Shown here: positions 10,571 to 21,653 of the stretch, piece by piece
How the letters are laid out: each line of letters starts with the position of its first letter
How positions within the stretch are numbered: position 1 is the stretch's first letter
Source of the DNA: Trissonchulus latispiculum
Taxonomy: Eukaryota; Nematoda; Enoplea; Enoplida; Ironidae
Direction of reading: 5' to 3'
Assembly (NCBI GenBank): GCA_030248195.1
Contig: JASAND010005338.1
Span: forward strand, 1-64,000
DNA: 64,000 nucleotides
The notes under the pieces: model-generated
Seen by the model: the letters and a program-made list of their open reading frames with translations, nothing else
Databases searched by the model: none
What the model was told of the DNA's origin: nothing
Made by a program: the position numbers and the translations under genes

Positions 10571-11883
10571 TAGGCCTTGTAGTCCATCAACAGTTCTCGA
10601 GACCTCGTTATTTCAATGATGCTTTCAAATTCACCATAGACGATAACATTGATTGTTTGTACCAGATTGCTAGCAAACTGCAGGCTCAGTCGTAGATTTC
10701 CCTGTCTACTCAGCTCCAAGTGATGAGAAGTATTTCCACAACCGTCAGGAGTTAGATCAAAGCAGAAAATGGCATATCCACTTTGAAAATTTGGATAGCT
10801 TATATCTGTTCCAGAGTCCGAATAGGACTTGTTCTTCACGTTAAATAGGTTTGCATACGCTCTGATCATCCGTTTGTCACTTAGCTTCATAGGGCAGCCA
10901 GCCACTGGTTCTCCATCAATAGTTAACTCCAAATTGTCCAGATCAAATGTTTGAAAGTTAAATGGGTTGTTGCTGTAACGCCCATTCATAGCATTATTCG
11001 TAATCATTGCAAACACCAGCTTCTTTGGTATCTGCCCAGCAAAGAAATTGTCACGTGATGCAGATCGAGTGTTGAAGGGTACTGTAAGCACTTCAATCTC
11101 GGTTCTGTTGACAGGATATAGTGCATTCCCAAGAGATAGTGCCTTTTCATGAGCCAGTGATACGCTTGGAGCAATCTGCACATGTCGAACCCAAAGTATA
11201 GCTTCACTGATTTCAATCTTAAACTTCTGAGTCACATCCTCTCCAGACATTAAACAAAACTCTGGAGAACTTCTTATCAGCTTGATCCGAATAGGTACAT
11301 TACTCAATAGATACTTTTCTTGAAAGAATAGATCCACATGAAGAGGCCCATAGAGTTCAAACAGCCTACTACCTGCTGTCCGTACCCAACGCTTCGCCAG
11401 TCCAGTATTACTCGCAGATGCTGCTGCATTTACATCTTCCATTTCTGTATCTTTATAGTACAGGATTGAGCTTAGTTGACTTCCTTTAGCATCACTACCA
11501 AAGTTTAGCAGAGTCTCAAATGCTGCCTTCCATGGATACGTTCCTGTACTTTGAGTGATCATTCGATTACAAACATGGACGTCCACTTTGGAAAAAAGTG
11601 CGTGTAGTAGCATGTTAACTGGTGCTACTTTTACATCATTAGCAAACGCATTTCCACCAGCTAGTACAATCTTGGCTGCAATATAGAGCCTCGTATCAGA
11701 TAGATCTGTATAATGAGGAGATGGCTTTATGTCAAACTCTATTGGGCCGCCATCAGTTGTATTTGCCAAAGGATAGTAGGGCACATAGTTGCTCTTCTCC
11801 TGACTTGTCTGAGTACCTGGCAGCTTGAAGAGATCCAACTGTGTGGAGACGCAAGGACAGGATCGCTCATGAATCAGAGCCAT
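10570..11883 (-). CDS. Major capsid-like protein, F54H12.2-type (copy 1)
   Basis: 437 aa, full length. Recognised by the N-terminal pattern LDLFKLPGTQTSQEKS, then YYPLANTTDGGPIEF, LLHALFSKVDVHVCNR, STGTYPWKAAFETLL and LYGPLHVDLFFQEKYLL. This family is widespread in invertebrate genomes under the C. elegans name F54H12.2 and usually sits beside PolB and an adenain-like protease, so a jelly-roll capsid role is inferred from context. The ATG at 11883 overlaps the upstream pVI-like gene by 17 nt. The frame is intact. Compared with copy 2 there are only three amino-acid differences in the 290 shared residues. Confidence 0.8.
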   Translation of the reverse strand: MALIHERSCPCVSTQLDLFKLPGTQTSQEKSNYVPYYPLANTTDGGPIEFDIKPSPHYTDLSDTRLYIAAKIVLAGGNAFANDVKVAPVNMLLHALFSKVDVHVCNRMITQSTGTYPWKAAFETLLNFGSDAKGSQLSSILYYKDTEMEDVNAAASASNTGLAKRWVRTAGSRLFELYGPLHVDLFFQEKYLLSNVPIRIKLIRSSPEFCLMSGEDVTQKFKIEISEAILWVRHVQIAPSVSLAHEKALSLGNALYPVNRTEIEVLTVPFNTRSASRDNFFAGQIPKKLVFAMITNNAMNGRYSNNPFNFQTFDLDNLELTIDGEPVAGCPMKLSDKRMIRAYANLFNVKNKSYSDSGTDISYPNFQSGYAIFCFDLTPDGCGNTSHHLELSRQGNLRLSLQFASNLVQTINVIVYGEFESIIEITRSRELLMDYKA

Positions 11884-12283
11884 TAGTGAATATGTCTTGA
11901 TGTCGTTGTCTTTTTGCCCCTTTTATACCTTTTCGAGGTGTTGGTCTTTTACCTATAATCTTATTCACTGCTTTATGTCCAAGCCTGAGACCAGCTTGCT
12001 TTCCTCTAGTTTCCAATGACTCCAGTGGATCCTCACCTCTTACAATGTCGTGAGCAACATTGACTCCAGTTCTCAGAGCTTCTTGACCGATTGCTTTAGC
12101 ACCAGACCTTAATAGAGGAGCAACGGTCTTGGTGAAGAAGGGTACCACGCCTCTGAATAAGCTACCAAACAGACCACCCAACCCATGTCCTTGTTGGATT
12201 GATGGTCCCGAAAAGTATGCAAGATTACCAGATGCCTGGTTTGCATAATAGTCGTTCATCATCTGTTGATCGTGAGGATACAT
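11867..12283 (-). CDS. pVI/pX-like minor capsid protein
   Basis: 138 aa. A short N-terminal part is followed by a glycine-rich amphipathic segment GHGLGGLFGSLFRGVVPFF (about 33-51) and a basic C-terminus (KRPTPRKGIKGAKRQRH). The layout matches adenovirus pVI-like membrane-active minor capsid proteins of Polinton/adintovirus-type elements. The ATG overlaps the stop of the upstream gene (TAATG) and its 3' end overlaps the capsid start by 17 nt. No counterpart survives in the inverted copy. Confidence 0.65.
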   Translation of the reverse strand: MYPHDQQMMNDYYANQASGNLAYFSGPSIQQGHGLGGLFGSLFRGVVPFFTKTVAPLLRSGAKAIGQEALRTGVNVAHDIVRGEDPLESLETRGKQAGLRLGHKAVNKIIGKRPTPRKGIKGAKRQRHQDIFTNGSDS

Positions 12284-12690
12284 TATGATGCCAGCAGCTT
12301 TGGCCTAATATGGAGTTTCAAGATTAAAGGACTGCTGCTTAGAAATGGAAACGGTAGACCACTTGATGTTCTGATTTGGATATGGACAACATCAACCGAT
12401 GACTTGGCCATGTCCAGATAGTAGGGCTTTATATACTTTTCAGAAATAGTTATTCCAGGAGTATTGGTTGATGTATTTACCACTCGAAGCAACGGTGCCA
12501 TGGCATCTCCAACTCTCTGGTGGTCAACCAAGTCAGAGTAAACAAACATACTATTCTGCACACTCCCAAAGTTAGGAGGAAAGTCAGCGTAGGTTGATTC
12601 AGAGTAGAAATGGAAATAATTAGATCCAGAATTGAAGCCAAGAATGTAGGATAATACAGGATCTAGCGTATGTGATTGAATTGATTATTA
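12283..12690 (-). pseudogene. 5'-truncated virion-associated protein of the capsid cassette
   Basis: The first ATG gives 92 aa (from 12561), but the same frame is open upstream to about 12690 without an ATG (SGSNYFHFYSESTYADF then PPNFGSVQNSM). The C-terminal block FVYSDLVDHQRVGDAMAPLLRVV, a beta-rich middle and KLHIRPK are typical of the protein that precedes the pVI- and capsid-like genes in this element type. The upstream break coincides with the inversion junction, so the 5' part was lost there. Confidence 0.6.
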
Positions 12691-12708
12691 ATTTTACGGT
12701 TTTTTCTC

Positions 12709-13742
12709 TCTGGTAGCCCAGTTAATATGCTATACATTTCACTGGACCCATTGTTCATCGAATGTCTTCAGCAGTATGAACTATCCATGGAAGACCGCAT
12801 TGAGACCGCACTTTCCTAGTGATGCATTGAAGTCAACTAAGCTCAATCCTGTACTATAAAGATACAGAAATGGAAGATGTGAATGCAGCAGCATCTGCGA
12901 GTAATACTGGACTGGCGAAGCGTTGGGTACGGACAGCAGGTAGTAGGCTGTTTGAACTCTATGGACCTCTTCATGTGGATCTATTCTTTCAAGACAAGTA
13001 TCTATTGAGTAATGTACCTATTCGGATCAAGCTGATAAGAAGTTCTCCAGAGTTTTGTTTAATGTCTGGAGAGGATGTGACTCAGAAGTTTAAGATTGAA
13101 ATCAGTGAAGCAATTCTATGGGTTCGACATGTGCAGATTGCTCCAAGCGTATCACTGGCTCATGAAAAGGCACTATCTCTTGGGAATGCACTATATCCTG
13201 TCAACAGAACCGAGATTGAAGTGCTTACAGTTCCCTTCAACACTCGATCTGCATCACGTGACAATTTCTTTGCTGGGCACATACCAAAGAAGCTGGTGTT
13301 TGCAATGATTACGAATAACGCTATGAATGGGCGTTACAGCAACAACCCGTTTAACTTTCAAACATTTGATCTGGACAATTTGGAGTTAACTATTGATGGA
13401 GAACCGGTGGCTGGTTGTCCTATGAAACTAAGTGACAAACGGATGATCAGAGCGTATGCAAACCTATTTAATGTGAAGAACAAGTCCTATTCTGACTCTG
13501 GAACAGATATAAGCTATCCAAATTTTCAAAGTGGATATGCCATGTTCTGCTTTGATCTAACTCCTGACGGTTGTGGAAATACTTCTCATCACTTGGAGCT
13601 AAGTAGACAGGGAAACCTACGACTGAGCCTGCAGTTTGCTAGCAATCTGGTGCAAACAATCAATGTTATCGTCTATGGTGAATTTGAAAGCATCATCGAG
13701 ATAACAAGATCTCGTGAGCTATTAATGGACTATAAGGCCTAA
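12709..13742 (+). pseudogene. Major capsid-like protein, 5'-truncated inverted copy 2
   Basis: Homology to the capsid gene begins at GTAGCCCAGTTAATATG (about 12713). It is frame-broken by small indels and substitutions up to about 12840, then runs cleanly to 13742. From the internal ATG at 12870, 290 codons are open. Only Glu/Asp, Gln/His and Ile/Met changes separate it from copy 1. Without the first third it probably cannot make a full capsid protein. Confidence 0.8.
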
Positions 13743-14161
13743 TGAATACCTTGGAGATTGAGCGGTTGTTGCAAGGAGTTCCTAACTTCAAAGGGGTATT
13801 TGCGAAGGATGAATTGGTGGTTGATGGTCCTGGTGGTTTGGTGGTTAATACGGCTCCCTCCTCTCATCCCGGGCAGCATTGGGTGGCAATCTATGTCTCT
13901 ACCGATGGACAAATGGAATTCTTTTGCTCCTATGGAATGAATCCTAAACTATATGGACTTAATCTAATTCATTGTGTATATAATTGTATGCCTTTGCAGT
14001 GCATTGATAGTAGTGCGTGTGGTCTATATGTTGTTGCGTTTTTGTTGTGGCGGTGTAAGGGTTGTGGGACTTTTAAACAATTTTTAAAGCTTTTTGGTGT
14101 GGGTTGTATAAAAAATGATAAAAATGTAAAAAAATTGGTGGAGGTACTGTCTCATATTTAA
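13742..14161 (+). CDS. Adenain-like cysteine protease (copy 2)
   Basis: 139 aa. Keeps the TAATG overlap with the preceding capsid frame, HW (46-47), Gln 86 and Cys 93. It shares the FFCSYG motif with copy 1, so loss of the acidic residue predates the duplication. It differs from copy 1 at roughly one residue in ten, much more than the adjacent capsid copies. The C-terminus is three residues longer. Confidence 0.75.
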   Translation: MNTLEIERLLQGVPNFKGVFAKDELVVDGPGGLVVNTAPSSHPGQHWVAIYVSTDGQMEFFCSYGMNPKLYGLNLIHCVYNCMPLQCIDSSACGLYVVAFLLWRCKGCGTFKQFLKLFGVGCIKNDKNVKKLVEVLSHI

Positions 14162-14274
14162 TTTTTCATGCTTGTATTGTATGTTTCATGCGATTATATA
14201 TAATAAAGAAAATAAATATTCCTAGTAGTTGGGTAGGGCTTGAACCTAAGATATGGTCAATCTAATTTGGAAGT

Positions 14275-14750
14275 CATTCAATACTAAGATCAAAACAGTC
14301 ACCCAAAAGTAAGGATTAAAATAGTCACCCAAAAATAGAGATTGAAAACGGCACCCAAAAGTGGGATTAAAATAGTCACCCAAAAGTTTGAATCATTACA
14401 TATATTTCAGTTAAATTATCAGAAGACCAAAATAGTCATTCAATACTAAGGTCAAAACAGTCACCCAAAAATAGGGATTTAAAACAGTCACCCAAAGTAA
14501 GGATTAAAATAGTCACCCAAAAGTTTGAATCATTACATATATTTCCGTTACATTATCATGGGATTCAAAATAGTCACCCAAAAGTTTGAATCATCACAGA
14601 TATTTCCGTTACATTATCAGAACACCAAAAAGTCATTCAATAATAAGATCAAAATTGTCACCCAAAAATAGGGATTCAAAACAGTCACCCAAAAGTGGGA
14701 TTGAAAACAGTCACCCAATAGCACCCCAATTTGAGATTAAAATCGTCTCC
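14275..14750 (+). repeat. Minisatellite with GTCACCCAAAAG core
   Basis: About 15 units of roughly 25-40 bp built on ATTAAAATAGTCACCCAAAA, with longer units carrying GAATCATTACATATATTTC. It abuts the end of inverted copy 2 of the capsid cassette. Confidence 0.85.
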
Positions 14751-15039
14751 CAAAGAGTGCTCAATTCATCTCTCTATTACTACTGTCCTGGTCTCTGCTT
14801 CTGTATCAACAGAAGTTACGGGCTCATTTTTGTAGCCGTTAGGCACCTTCGTGGGTGCTGGCTGACGGCTGGATAGGCAAAGTGGGGGATTTTCCAAGGT
14901 TGGGAAAATCACCCATTATGAATGGAGTGAAAATCCATTGGTGACTGGTAAACTAATCTAATTGATTAGTATGACATGAAATCTCCATCGTAAGAGGTTG
15001 AAACGCATGCAATTTAGTTCCGAGAATATGTGTGCTTTC

Positions 15040-16440
15040 TAAAAATTCAGTATTTTTATAGGTGTTCAGACTATATTAGGAGTCTAGTAGATATTACTGG
15101 AAAAACCGGTGTAGACATTATTAGAAAATCAAGTATTTTCGGTGCTCGGAGGATTTTAGAAGTCTAGTAGATATTACTGGACAAACTCGTAAAAATTACT
15201 GGAAAATCCAGTATTTTTGGTACTCGGACTGTATTAGGAGCAGAGTTGGCGCCGGGTCCGGGTACCCGCGGGTACCCGCGGGCCGGGCCGGGTCCGGGTC
15301 CAACTTTAGGACCCGCGGGTCCGGGTACCCGCGGGTCCAAATCCGGGTCCGGATCCAAAATACTGAAAAAACTGGATTTTGTTACATTTAGGGATGTTAA
15401 AACTTAAAACATTACAATTTGTTGTATATATTTCTAATAACAGGTTGGTGGAACCGGTGTGTTAGGCATTGAGATACAATGTTTAGTTGTCTAGCTGAGG
15501 TCTTTCTGACCTATGCTGCTCTGCTGGGCTAGAAACACAATATGTACTAACTAGAATTGGAAGTAGAAATATGATAACTCGAATTGATAAGTTAGCATAA
15601 AGTTTTGCAATGCATGCAAAAACTTAATCTAGTAAACAAGCTCAAGGACATTGTTTTCAAATACAAGCCACCAAAAATTCGTTCACACCCTCCAAAGCAT
15701 TCGTAACTTGTCTTTGTCCGAAGGACAGTCTCACACCGTCTCTGGACTATCACATAACTGCTACTGCTTTTGTTAGCCCCAGTACTCAAAATTGTCTTTA
15801 GGCGTAAAATAAGTTAACCTAATGCTTATCACAGGTTTTATTCGCGACTGGGCTCTTACAGTAGTAAAGTTGCAGTGAAATTTAAGAATGCAGTGAATGT
15901 TTGAAAGGAAAATTGGTTCGTTTATTAGAACCGGGTACCCGGATCCGGGTCTGGGCGGGTCCGGGTCCGGCCTAACGGGTCCGGTTCCGGGCCGGGTCCG
16001 AAAATTTGGACCCGGAGCCAACTCTGATAGGAGTCTAGTAGAAACCATTGGAGAAAGTAGTAAAAACTACTGGAAAATCCAGTATTTTTGGTGCTCAGAC
16101 TATTTTAGGAGATTGGTAGAATCTAATCTACTACTGAGTCCAGTAGAAATTACTGGAAAATCCAGTATTTTCCCACCAAAAATTTTTGGGGGGTCCAGTA
16201 TATAATACTAAATATCTAGTAGAAACTACTGGAAATTCCAGTAGTTAGTATGTCAAAGCAGTAAAGTGTTCTACATAGATTATCTAGTAAAGTTTACTAG
16301 CTATTTCCAGTAGTTTTTAAAATACTGGACTACTTTAGTAGGAAAAAATCGCTCCGCTATGTCTTTATCGCACTGGAGCACTTTAGTAGGAAATTACTAA
16401 GATTCCAGTACTTTCTACTGGAACATTTCTAAGAGTGTAA
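15040..16440. repeat. Repeat region built on TACTGGAAAATCCAGTA palindromes
   Basis: Direct repeats of about 100 bp containing AGTCTAGTAGA, ATTACTGGAAAATCCAGTAT and TTTGGTGCTCGGAC. A perfect palindrome TACTGGAAATTCCAGTA lies near 16225. The array is split by the GC-rich element at 15241-16026. Confidence 0.7.
15241..16026. mobile_element. hAT-like element with CCGGGTCCGGGTACCCG subterminal arrays
   Basis: Ends CAGAGTTGGC / GCCAACTCTG. Both ends carry inverted arrays of CCGGGTCCG and GGTACCCGCGGG. The interior is AT-rich with no transposase. The flanks TTAGGAG / ATAGGAG are a near-perfect target duplication. Inserted into the TACTGG repeat. Confidence 0.65.
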
Positions 16441-16559
16441 ATAGTAGGTGGTGTTATCAGGACGCAACAGTTTTTTGCAGAAAACACTAAATTTTACAGG
16501 AGTACAAAACTTTGGAAGTTGAGTACTCATTCTCTTATTTTTAAGCTATCCTACGTCTT

Positions 16560-16890
16560 CGGCATCTGAGCAGTGATGTTTCAAGCACAGAAACTTTCAG
16601 GTTGTACAGGTTTTTTATTTTATTTTTTTAATCAAGTGCTCAGCATTTGTCAGGCACTCATGGCCTATGGAATGCTGCCCTCCGTACTCCGAACAGAAAA
16701 TGGACAAGAAACGGAGAGGCGAAGGTTGTACAGGTTTAGTTTCAGGCACTGAAACTGAAACTATTTTGAAAGGAGGCCGGAAACTGAAACTGCTCTGGAA
16801 TTATTTAGGCCGCCGACTGAAACTGAAACTACCTAAATATAATTTGAGTAAAGATCTGAAACTCAAACTGAAACTAGTCCCAGCCTTTCC
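16560..16890. repeat. CTGAAACTGAAACT word cluster
   Basis: Repeated GAAACTGAAACT words spread over about 300 bp. It resembles the subterminal word arrays of the hAT-like elements nearby, but no matched ends were found. Confidence 0.45.
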
Positions 16891-17017
16891 CTAAAACGTG
16901 ATGTTTTGAAGGTTTTAAGCCGCTATATCGTTAATATTTTGCAGTGGGATCCTATTATAAATTTATGCTTTATATGTCTGAATGCCAGAAACTGCGCTTT
17001 TCTAAGGGCCTATTTCT

Positions 17018-17265
17018 TTAAAGATTAAAATGGTCGGATTAAACGGATTAAAAATCAGCCGGATTAAAATTTTAATTTATATTTCTTTAATGCAGGATTA
17101 AACGGATTAAACGGATTAAACGGATTAAAATTAACTCGTTTAATCCGATCATTTTTAATCCGCGGATTAAACGAGTTTATTTTAATCCATTTAATCCGCC
17201 ATTAAAGAAACAGCGATTAAAAATTTTAATCCGCCAACATTTAATCCGTTTAATCCGCGTAGCTG
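17018..17265. mobile_element. Small foldback element built of GGATTAAAC words
   Basis: Left half in GGATTAAAC orientation, right half in GTTTAATCC orientation, meeting near 17150. TTTCTTTAA and TTAAAGAAA occur in the two halves. It is 250 bp, without an ORF. Confidence 0.6.
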
Positions 17266-17494
17266 CAAGAAAGAAAAATTATAAGTGATTATGTGAAAAA
17301 TAATTATAATATATATAATATGTTATATATATGTTTTGAGGACTGTACTGTCTTGTCAAAGAATTAAGAAATCTATCTACAAGCATATCCAATTTCTCAG
17401 CATCTTTCAAGATTCTGTTCATAATGCGCTGTCTTTCTTTAGATTATCGAAATTGATCGCTCGACCAGACTAGTTTTAACGTACGCTGTGTATT

Positions 17495-18257
17495 TAGTGT
17501 TGTCATGTTAGAGAGAAATCCGGGCCGGGCCCGGCCCGAAACCCGCGCCCGAAACAGGCCCGAGGTCGGCCCAGATGTCGGGCCCGAAACCGGCCCGAAA
17601 GTTCAAAATTGGTAAAAATTATTTTTAAAGGGTAGTTGTAGTTTTTAGCCGATAATAAACAGAATGATGATAGGAAATAAATGTTAAAATAACATATTAG
17701 GCATTTAGGCAACAACAATAAATAAGCTTAGAAGCAATGCCTTTTAATCTTAAACAAACTTTATTGTATATACATTACTTTTAACCTCTCCTGTTTGTCT
17801 CTCGGAGTTTTATAAACGTAGTTTGAATAAACCAAGAGATACAATAAATTAATGCGTCACTCACCAATCTCACATATGTATCATTGAAAACATTTGAATG
17901 AAATCTATTTCGGTAATTCTAGAACGGTATATCGAGGTTTAGCGGAGTAAATGTACCATAACAGCAGTGATACTAGTTTTTAATCAATGTTTGGTATAAA
18001 TTATACAACAGATTAATATTTTTCAATTCAATAAAAGTTGAAAGCTTCTAGTTTCAAGTATTCTCAGTAAAAATTAGGTGTGTTTCTTTCCATTTGCATC
18101 AATTTTTCCTTTGGCCCGGAAACGGCCCGGGAAAAATCCGGGCTTGTTTCGGGACGGGCCCGAAAAAAATCCGGGCCGGGCCCGGGCAGGGCCGATCCGA
18201 CCGAATCTTGATCCGACCCGGGGCCCGAGCCCGAAACAGGCCCGGATGACAACACTA
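17495..18257. mobile_element. hAT-like element with GGCCCGAAA subterminal arrays
   Basis: Ends TAGTGTTGTCAT / ATGACAACACTA. Arrays of CCGGGCCGGGCCCGGCCCG and GGCCCGAAAC lie just inside both ends, with an AT-rich core between. The flanking octamers TGTGTATT / TGCATAGT match at 6 of 8 positions. Confidence 0.7.
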
Positions 18258-20210
18258 TGCATAGTAACAGCATACGTAATGAAACTGAATTTCAAAGTAA
18301 ACAAAAAGCTTTAACTCAATTAATTATTATAGCTTTATTACAATTGTTTTGCAGTATTGCTTTGTCCTTTTCAATGGACAAGTCTTGCAGGTGGCCTGCA
18401 TCAAATATGAAATAATGTTAAAACAACAAATTTTGTAGGTGAAGTCGGGAATCGGAAGCTAGAACCGCAACCAGTACCGGTACCGCTTTCGAAAATTGGA
18501 ACTGGCCGGACCCTTTGCTAATATACATAGAGCCCAAAAGATTTTTGTAAGCACGAAGCAAGGGTATTTTATTTTTAAGGGATTTTACCGGGGTTTTTCT
18601 GCAAAATGAGCCAAACTTTGGTATTTTCTGGGAGGATTTTGCACGTAGAAACGCAAGAGTTTTTAAAAATGCCTGGATTTAGGCTAAAATAGCTATTTTT
18701 ACGAAAAGCTTCCGGCGAAGCCGGTTGGCCAAATTTTGGGCACCTAAAAAATCCCGGAGTAGGATTTTTAAGATCAATTGACATCAGAATCAAAACAGTT
18801 TTTTTGCACCAAATCAAATAGATTGCAAATTTAGAGAGAAAAATCAATCAAATCAAATCTAATGAAAATATAGAGCAAAGAAAATTAATTAATTGTGAAT
18901 TTTTCAAGACAAGGTTTTGATTTGATGCGTTTTGATTCGTGACTATATATCAGCAACGTAATCGCCCTTTGGGTTTCCTAGCAACGCGACATTTCGAATT
19001 AGTTTAGTCCTTTCCTTTTGCAATTTATTGTAGTAAAAGCGTAAGGATTTTGAAGTGTATACTTTAGATCATTTACTTGACTACTGAACGATAAGAATGT
19101 AACAAACAAGATCACCCCTAAAAGGGGAATATTCCGTCATTGAGCCATTCAAATATAATTATTTTAAAATTTTCAGAAAAATTACGAAAAATCCCAATTC
19201 AAATTTATTCGATAGATGTTCAATAGATTTAAATCCAAAGCTGCGAAGATTTAAACATTTACTTAATCCATTGGTCGCAACTTTGATTTGATGAAGATAA
19301 ATGTGATATGAAAAGTTTTAATTACATTATGGCAATAATCTGAGAAGCAAAATACATTCCATTGCAGTTACTTAAAATTTCAGGTGTCAGTAAAAATGCA
19401 AATTTTCAGAGTGTGCCCGGGTCCCCTGAAAGCATAGCCAATGCAGTTGTTAGGTACAACACCATTTTCTTTGAGTCTGAAGAAAACACACCGGCATATT
19501 TCCTGGTAATCTTCGGAAATATCTGATTCATGTATATGCTGCCTCATCCAAAGCAAAGCAAATGAGCAAAAACAGTCAGTAGAAAACCAAAACTCTGAAC
19601 TTCAACTGTGTATTGATCTCTGGTTATTGCGATGGCAATCTTGCGACTTAGCCACTACACTACCCAAATGTGTTGACCAGGTAACTATGGCTCAATACCA
19701 TAGGCTGACAGATATTAGCTTGGATGTTTCGTTTTCGAGTTCCGATCATTGAGTAGGTGTTGATCGCCAAGCAACCGCAGCTAATTCTAACCTGATTTTG
19801 AATTTGCATATACAAGCTTTGTGTGAACCTTCACTAATCGATAATAACTGCGGAGGATTCGAGAAACAAATAACGCCACGGCGTATTTTTAAATTTCAAA
19901 CCATTTATTTGCTAAAATTCACTGAAACTTCTGCAGTATGTTTAGTTTGTGTACCTCTCAAAACCAAAGGGCTATCTTAATCACATTTTCTTGCTTCTAA
20001 AAAATAAATATACTAGGCCATGTGTTGAAGATAGGAGAATATCAGAGCATAACAATGGCGTACATGTATTTCATACAACAACACCGGGAAGTTATTCCGC
20101 TCCAGCGGAATAAAAAGCGTAATGCTTTATCACCTCACAGACTACTACGCTGCACACGATACCAACCATGATGTACACGTACACGACTCCTATTAAGGGG
20201 GGGGCTACTA
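18258..20210. other. Intergenic, fragments of repeats only
   Basis: Contains a short GC hairpin (CCGGCGAAGCCGG near 18711) of the kind seen in the G/C-tract transposons. A very degenerate tRNA-like sequence lies near 19625-19680. No gene recognised. Confidence 0.3.
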
Positions 20211-20626
20211 AAATCGACTTGCCCCGACTTTGTCCAATTGGCCTACTTTTTGGCGAAGATATAGAGCATGGGTGTGGTCAAAAAAATATCGGGCACTGAG
20301 ATCTTAGCTGCCTTCCAGCCATGTGCAACCGTCGCGTTTATGTACCCGACCCCCCATTTTTCGCAACTACCAACATAATTAATTAAAAATTTCTACTGAC
20401 TGCTAGGCCCAAGCTTCAAAGCTGCCATTCGCCAATATGATCTGTTACACATGTCCCTACCTGTTGAAAAATACTAGATGTCTGTATCTTATGTGCATCT
20501 AAGGAATTACTCTTCAAAGTTGAAGTTTCGGTAAAAATTTAAAAAATTTTGGCTAACGAAGGGAAAATTTTATTACTGGTGCGAGCTATAGGGCTGTAAT
20601 TTGGCATAAAAGGAGACCCTATAGGA
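20210..20626. mobile_element. Half of a foldback repeat also found at 25.2-27.05 kb
   Basis: Matches, as reverse complement, most of 26690-27050: the blocks with CGTCGCGTTTATGTACCCGACC, GAAAAATACTAGATGTCT and CAAAGTTGAAGTTTCGG. Only one arm is present here. The junction with the next element is at 20627. Confidence 0.6.
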
Positions 20627-21653
20627 TAGTGTTGTGCATTGGCCGGTGCGGCCAATGGCTGGCCAATGGCCGGCCAAGCCATTGGCCGTTGGCCGAGAAA
20701 ATCTCGGCCAGTTGGCTTGGCCGGCATTGGCCGTTGGCCGGCCAATGGCCGTTGGCCGGAACACGGCCAACTGGCTGGCCGTTGGCTGGCCAATGGCCGA
20801 GTGATAGATAAAACTCAAATTTACTGATCTTGTGCGTTAACTTTGTTGAAAAATTTAATTTTGCTGCATAATATCGTAAACATGTTGCTGTATAAACGTT
20901 ACGTTAGATACAGTACTACAGATTTTCACTTAGATGTTGACAATTTTTATCGCTATTAGCGTTATTTTACAATTAAATTTGCTAATTGCATGCAAATTTT
21001 AAGTGTACTCCGTTGGCCGGCCAACAGCCAATGGCCGGCCAACGGCCAACGGCCAATTGGCCGGCCAACTTCAAACTCCGGCCAAGCCAAGCCAAGCCAA
21101 CCATGGAAAATTTCGGCCAATCCCAACACTAATACAGTACTACAGATTTTTACTTAGATGTTGACAATTTTTATCGTTATTAGCGTTATTTTACAATTGA
21201 ATTTGCTAATTGCATGCAAATTTTAAGTGTGCTAACAACGTGGCGATGAACGTTTCATCACTTTATTGCGGTCCTCCAGCAAAATTAAAACAGAGCTATA
21301 GCGGGTTGGAGCTAAATGTTTGGAAAAACTATTTTACAAATATTGTAAATTATAAATTGTACTACTGAAATGAAGTTTAATTAAGTTGACGCCTAATTAA
21401 GCACGGTAGACGAATAAAAATAGTAAATACCAGCTCGCCAACGTTGACAAATAGCTAAAGAACAGCCAATAGCTTACGGCCAAGAAACAGCCAACGGCCA
21501 ACGAGCGGCCAACGGCCAACCAGTTGGCCGTTGGCCGGCCAACGGCCATTGACCGGCCATCGGCCAACGGCCAGCCAATTGGCCGGCCAACTTCAAATTC
21601 CGGCCAAGCCAAGCCAAGCCAACCATGGAAATTTTCGGCCAATCCCAACACTA
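20627..21653. mobile_element. hAT-like element with GGCCAATGGCC arrays and a duplicated right end
   Basis: Left tip TAGTGTTG at 20627, then an array of GGCCAATGGCCGG words. The interior has CAGTACTACAGATTT. Right tips CCAACACTA occur at 21131 and again at 21653, each preceded by inverted GGCCAACGGCC arrays and GGCCAAGCCAAGCC. The segment before the arrays (CAGTACTACAGATTT to CATGCAAATTTTAAGTG) is also repeated, so the right half is duplicated. Confidence 0.65.

Larger units (their letters stand above)
10050..14255. mobile_element. Virus-derived capsid block with head-to-head inverted duplication
   Basis: The minus-strand cassette (12690 down to 10160) and a plus-strand cassette (about 12709 to 14161) are inverted copies. 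Homology continues past the protease stop on both sides to a shared CCTAGTAGTTGG (about 10070 and 14220). The plus copy lacks the two upstream genes and the first part of the capsid gene. Gene content (pVI-like, major capsid-like, adenain-like protease) matches Polinton/adintovirus-type elements. Confidence 0.8.

Noticed and set aside
19620..19685. Third tRNA-like sequence (minus strand)
   Set aside because: A box A-like TAGTGTAGTGG is present but no convincing box B or stems; too degenerate to call.
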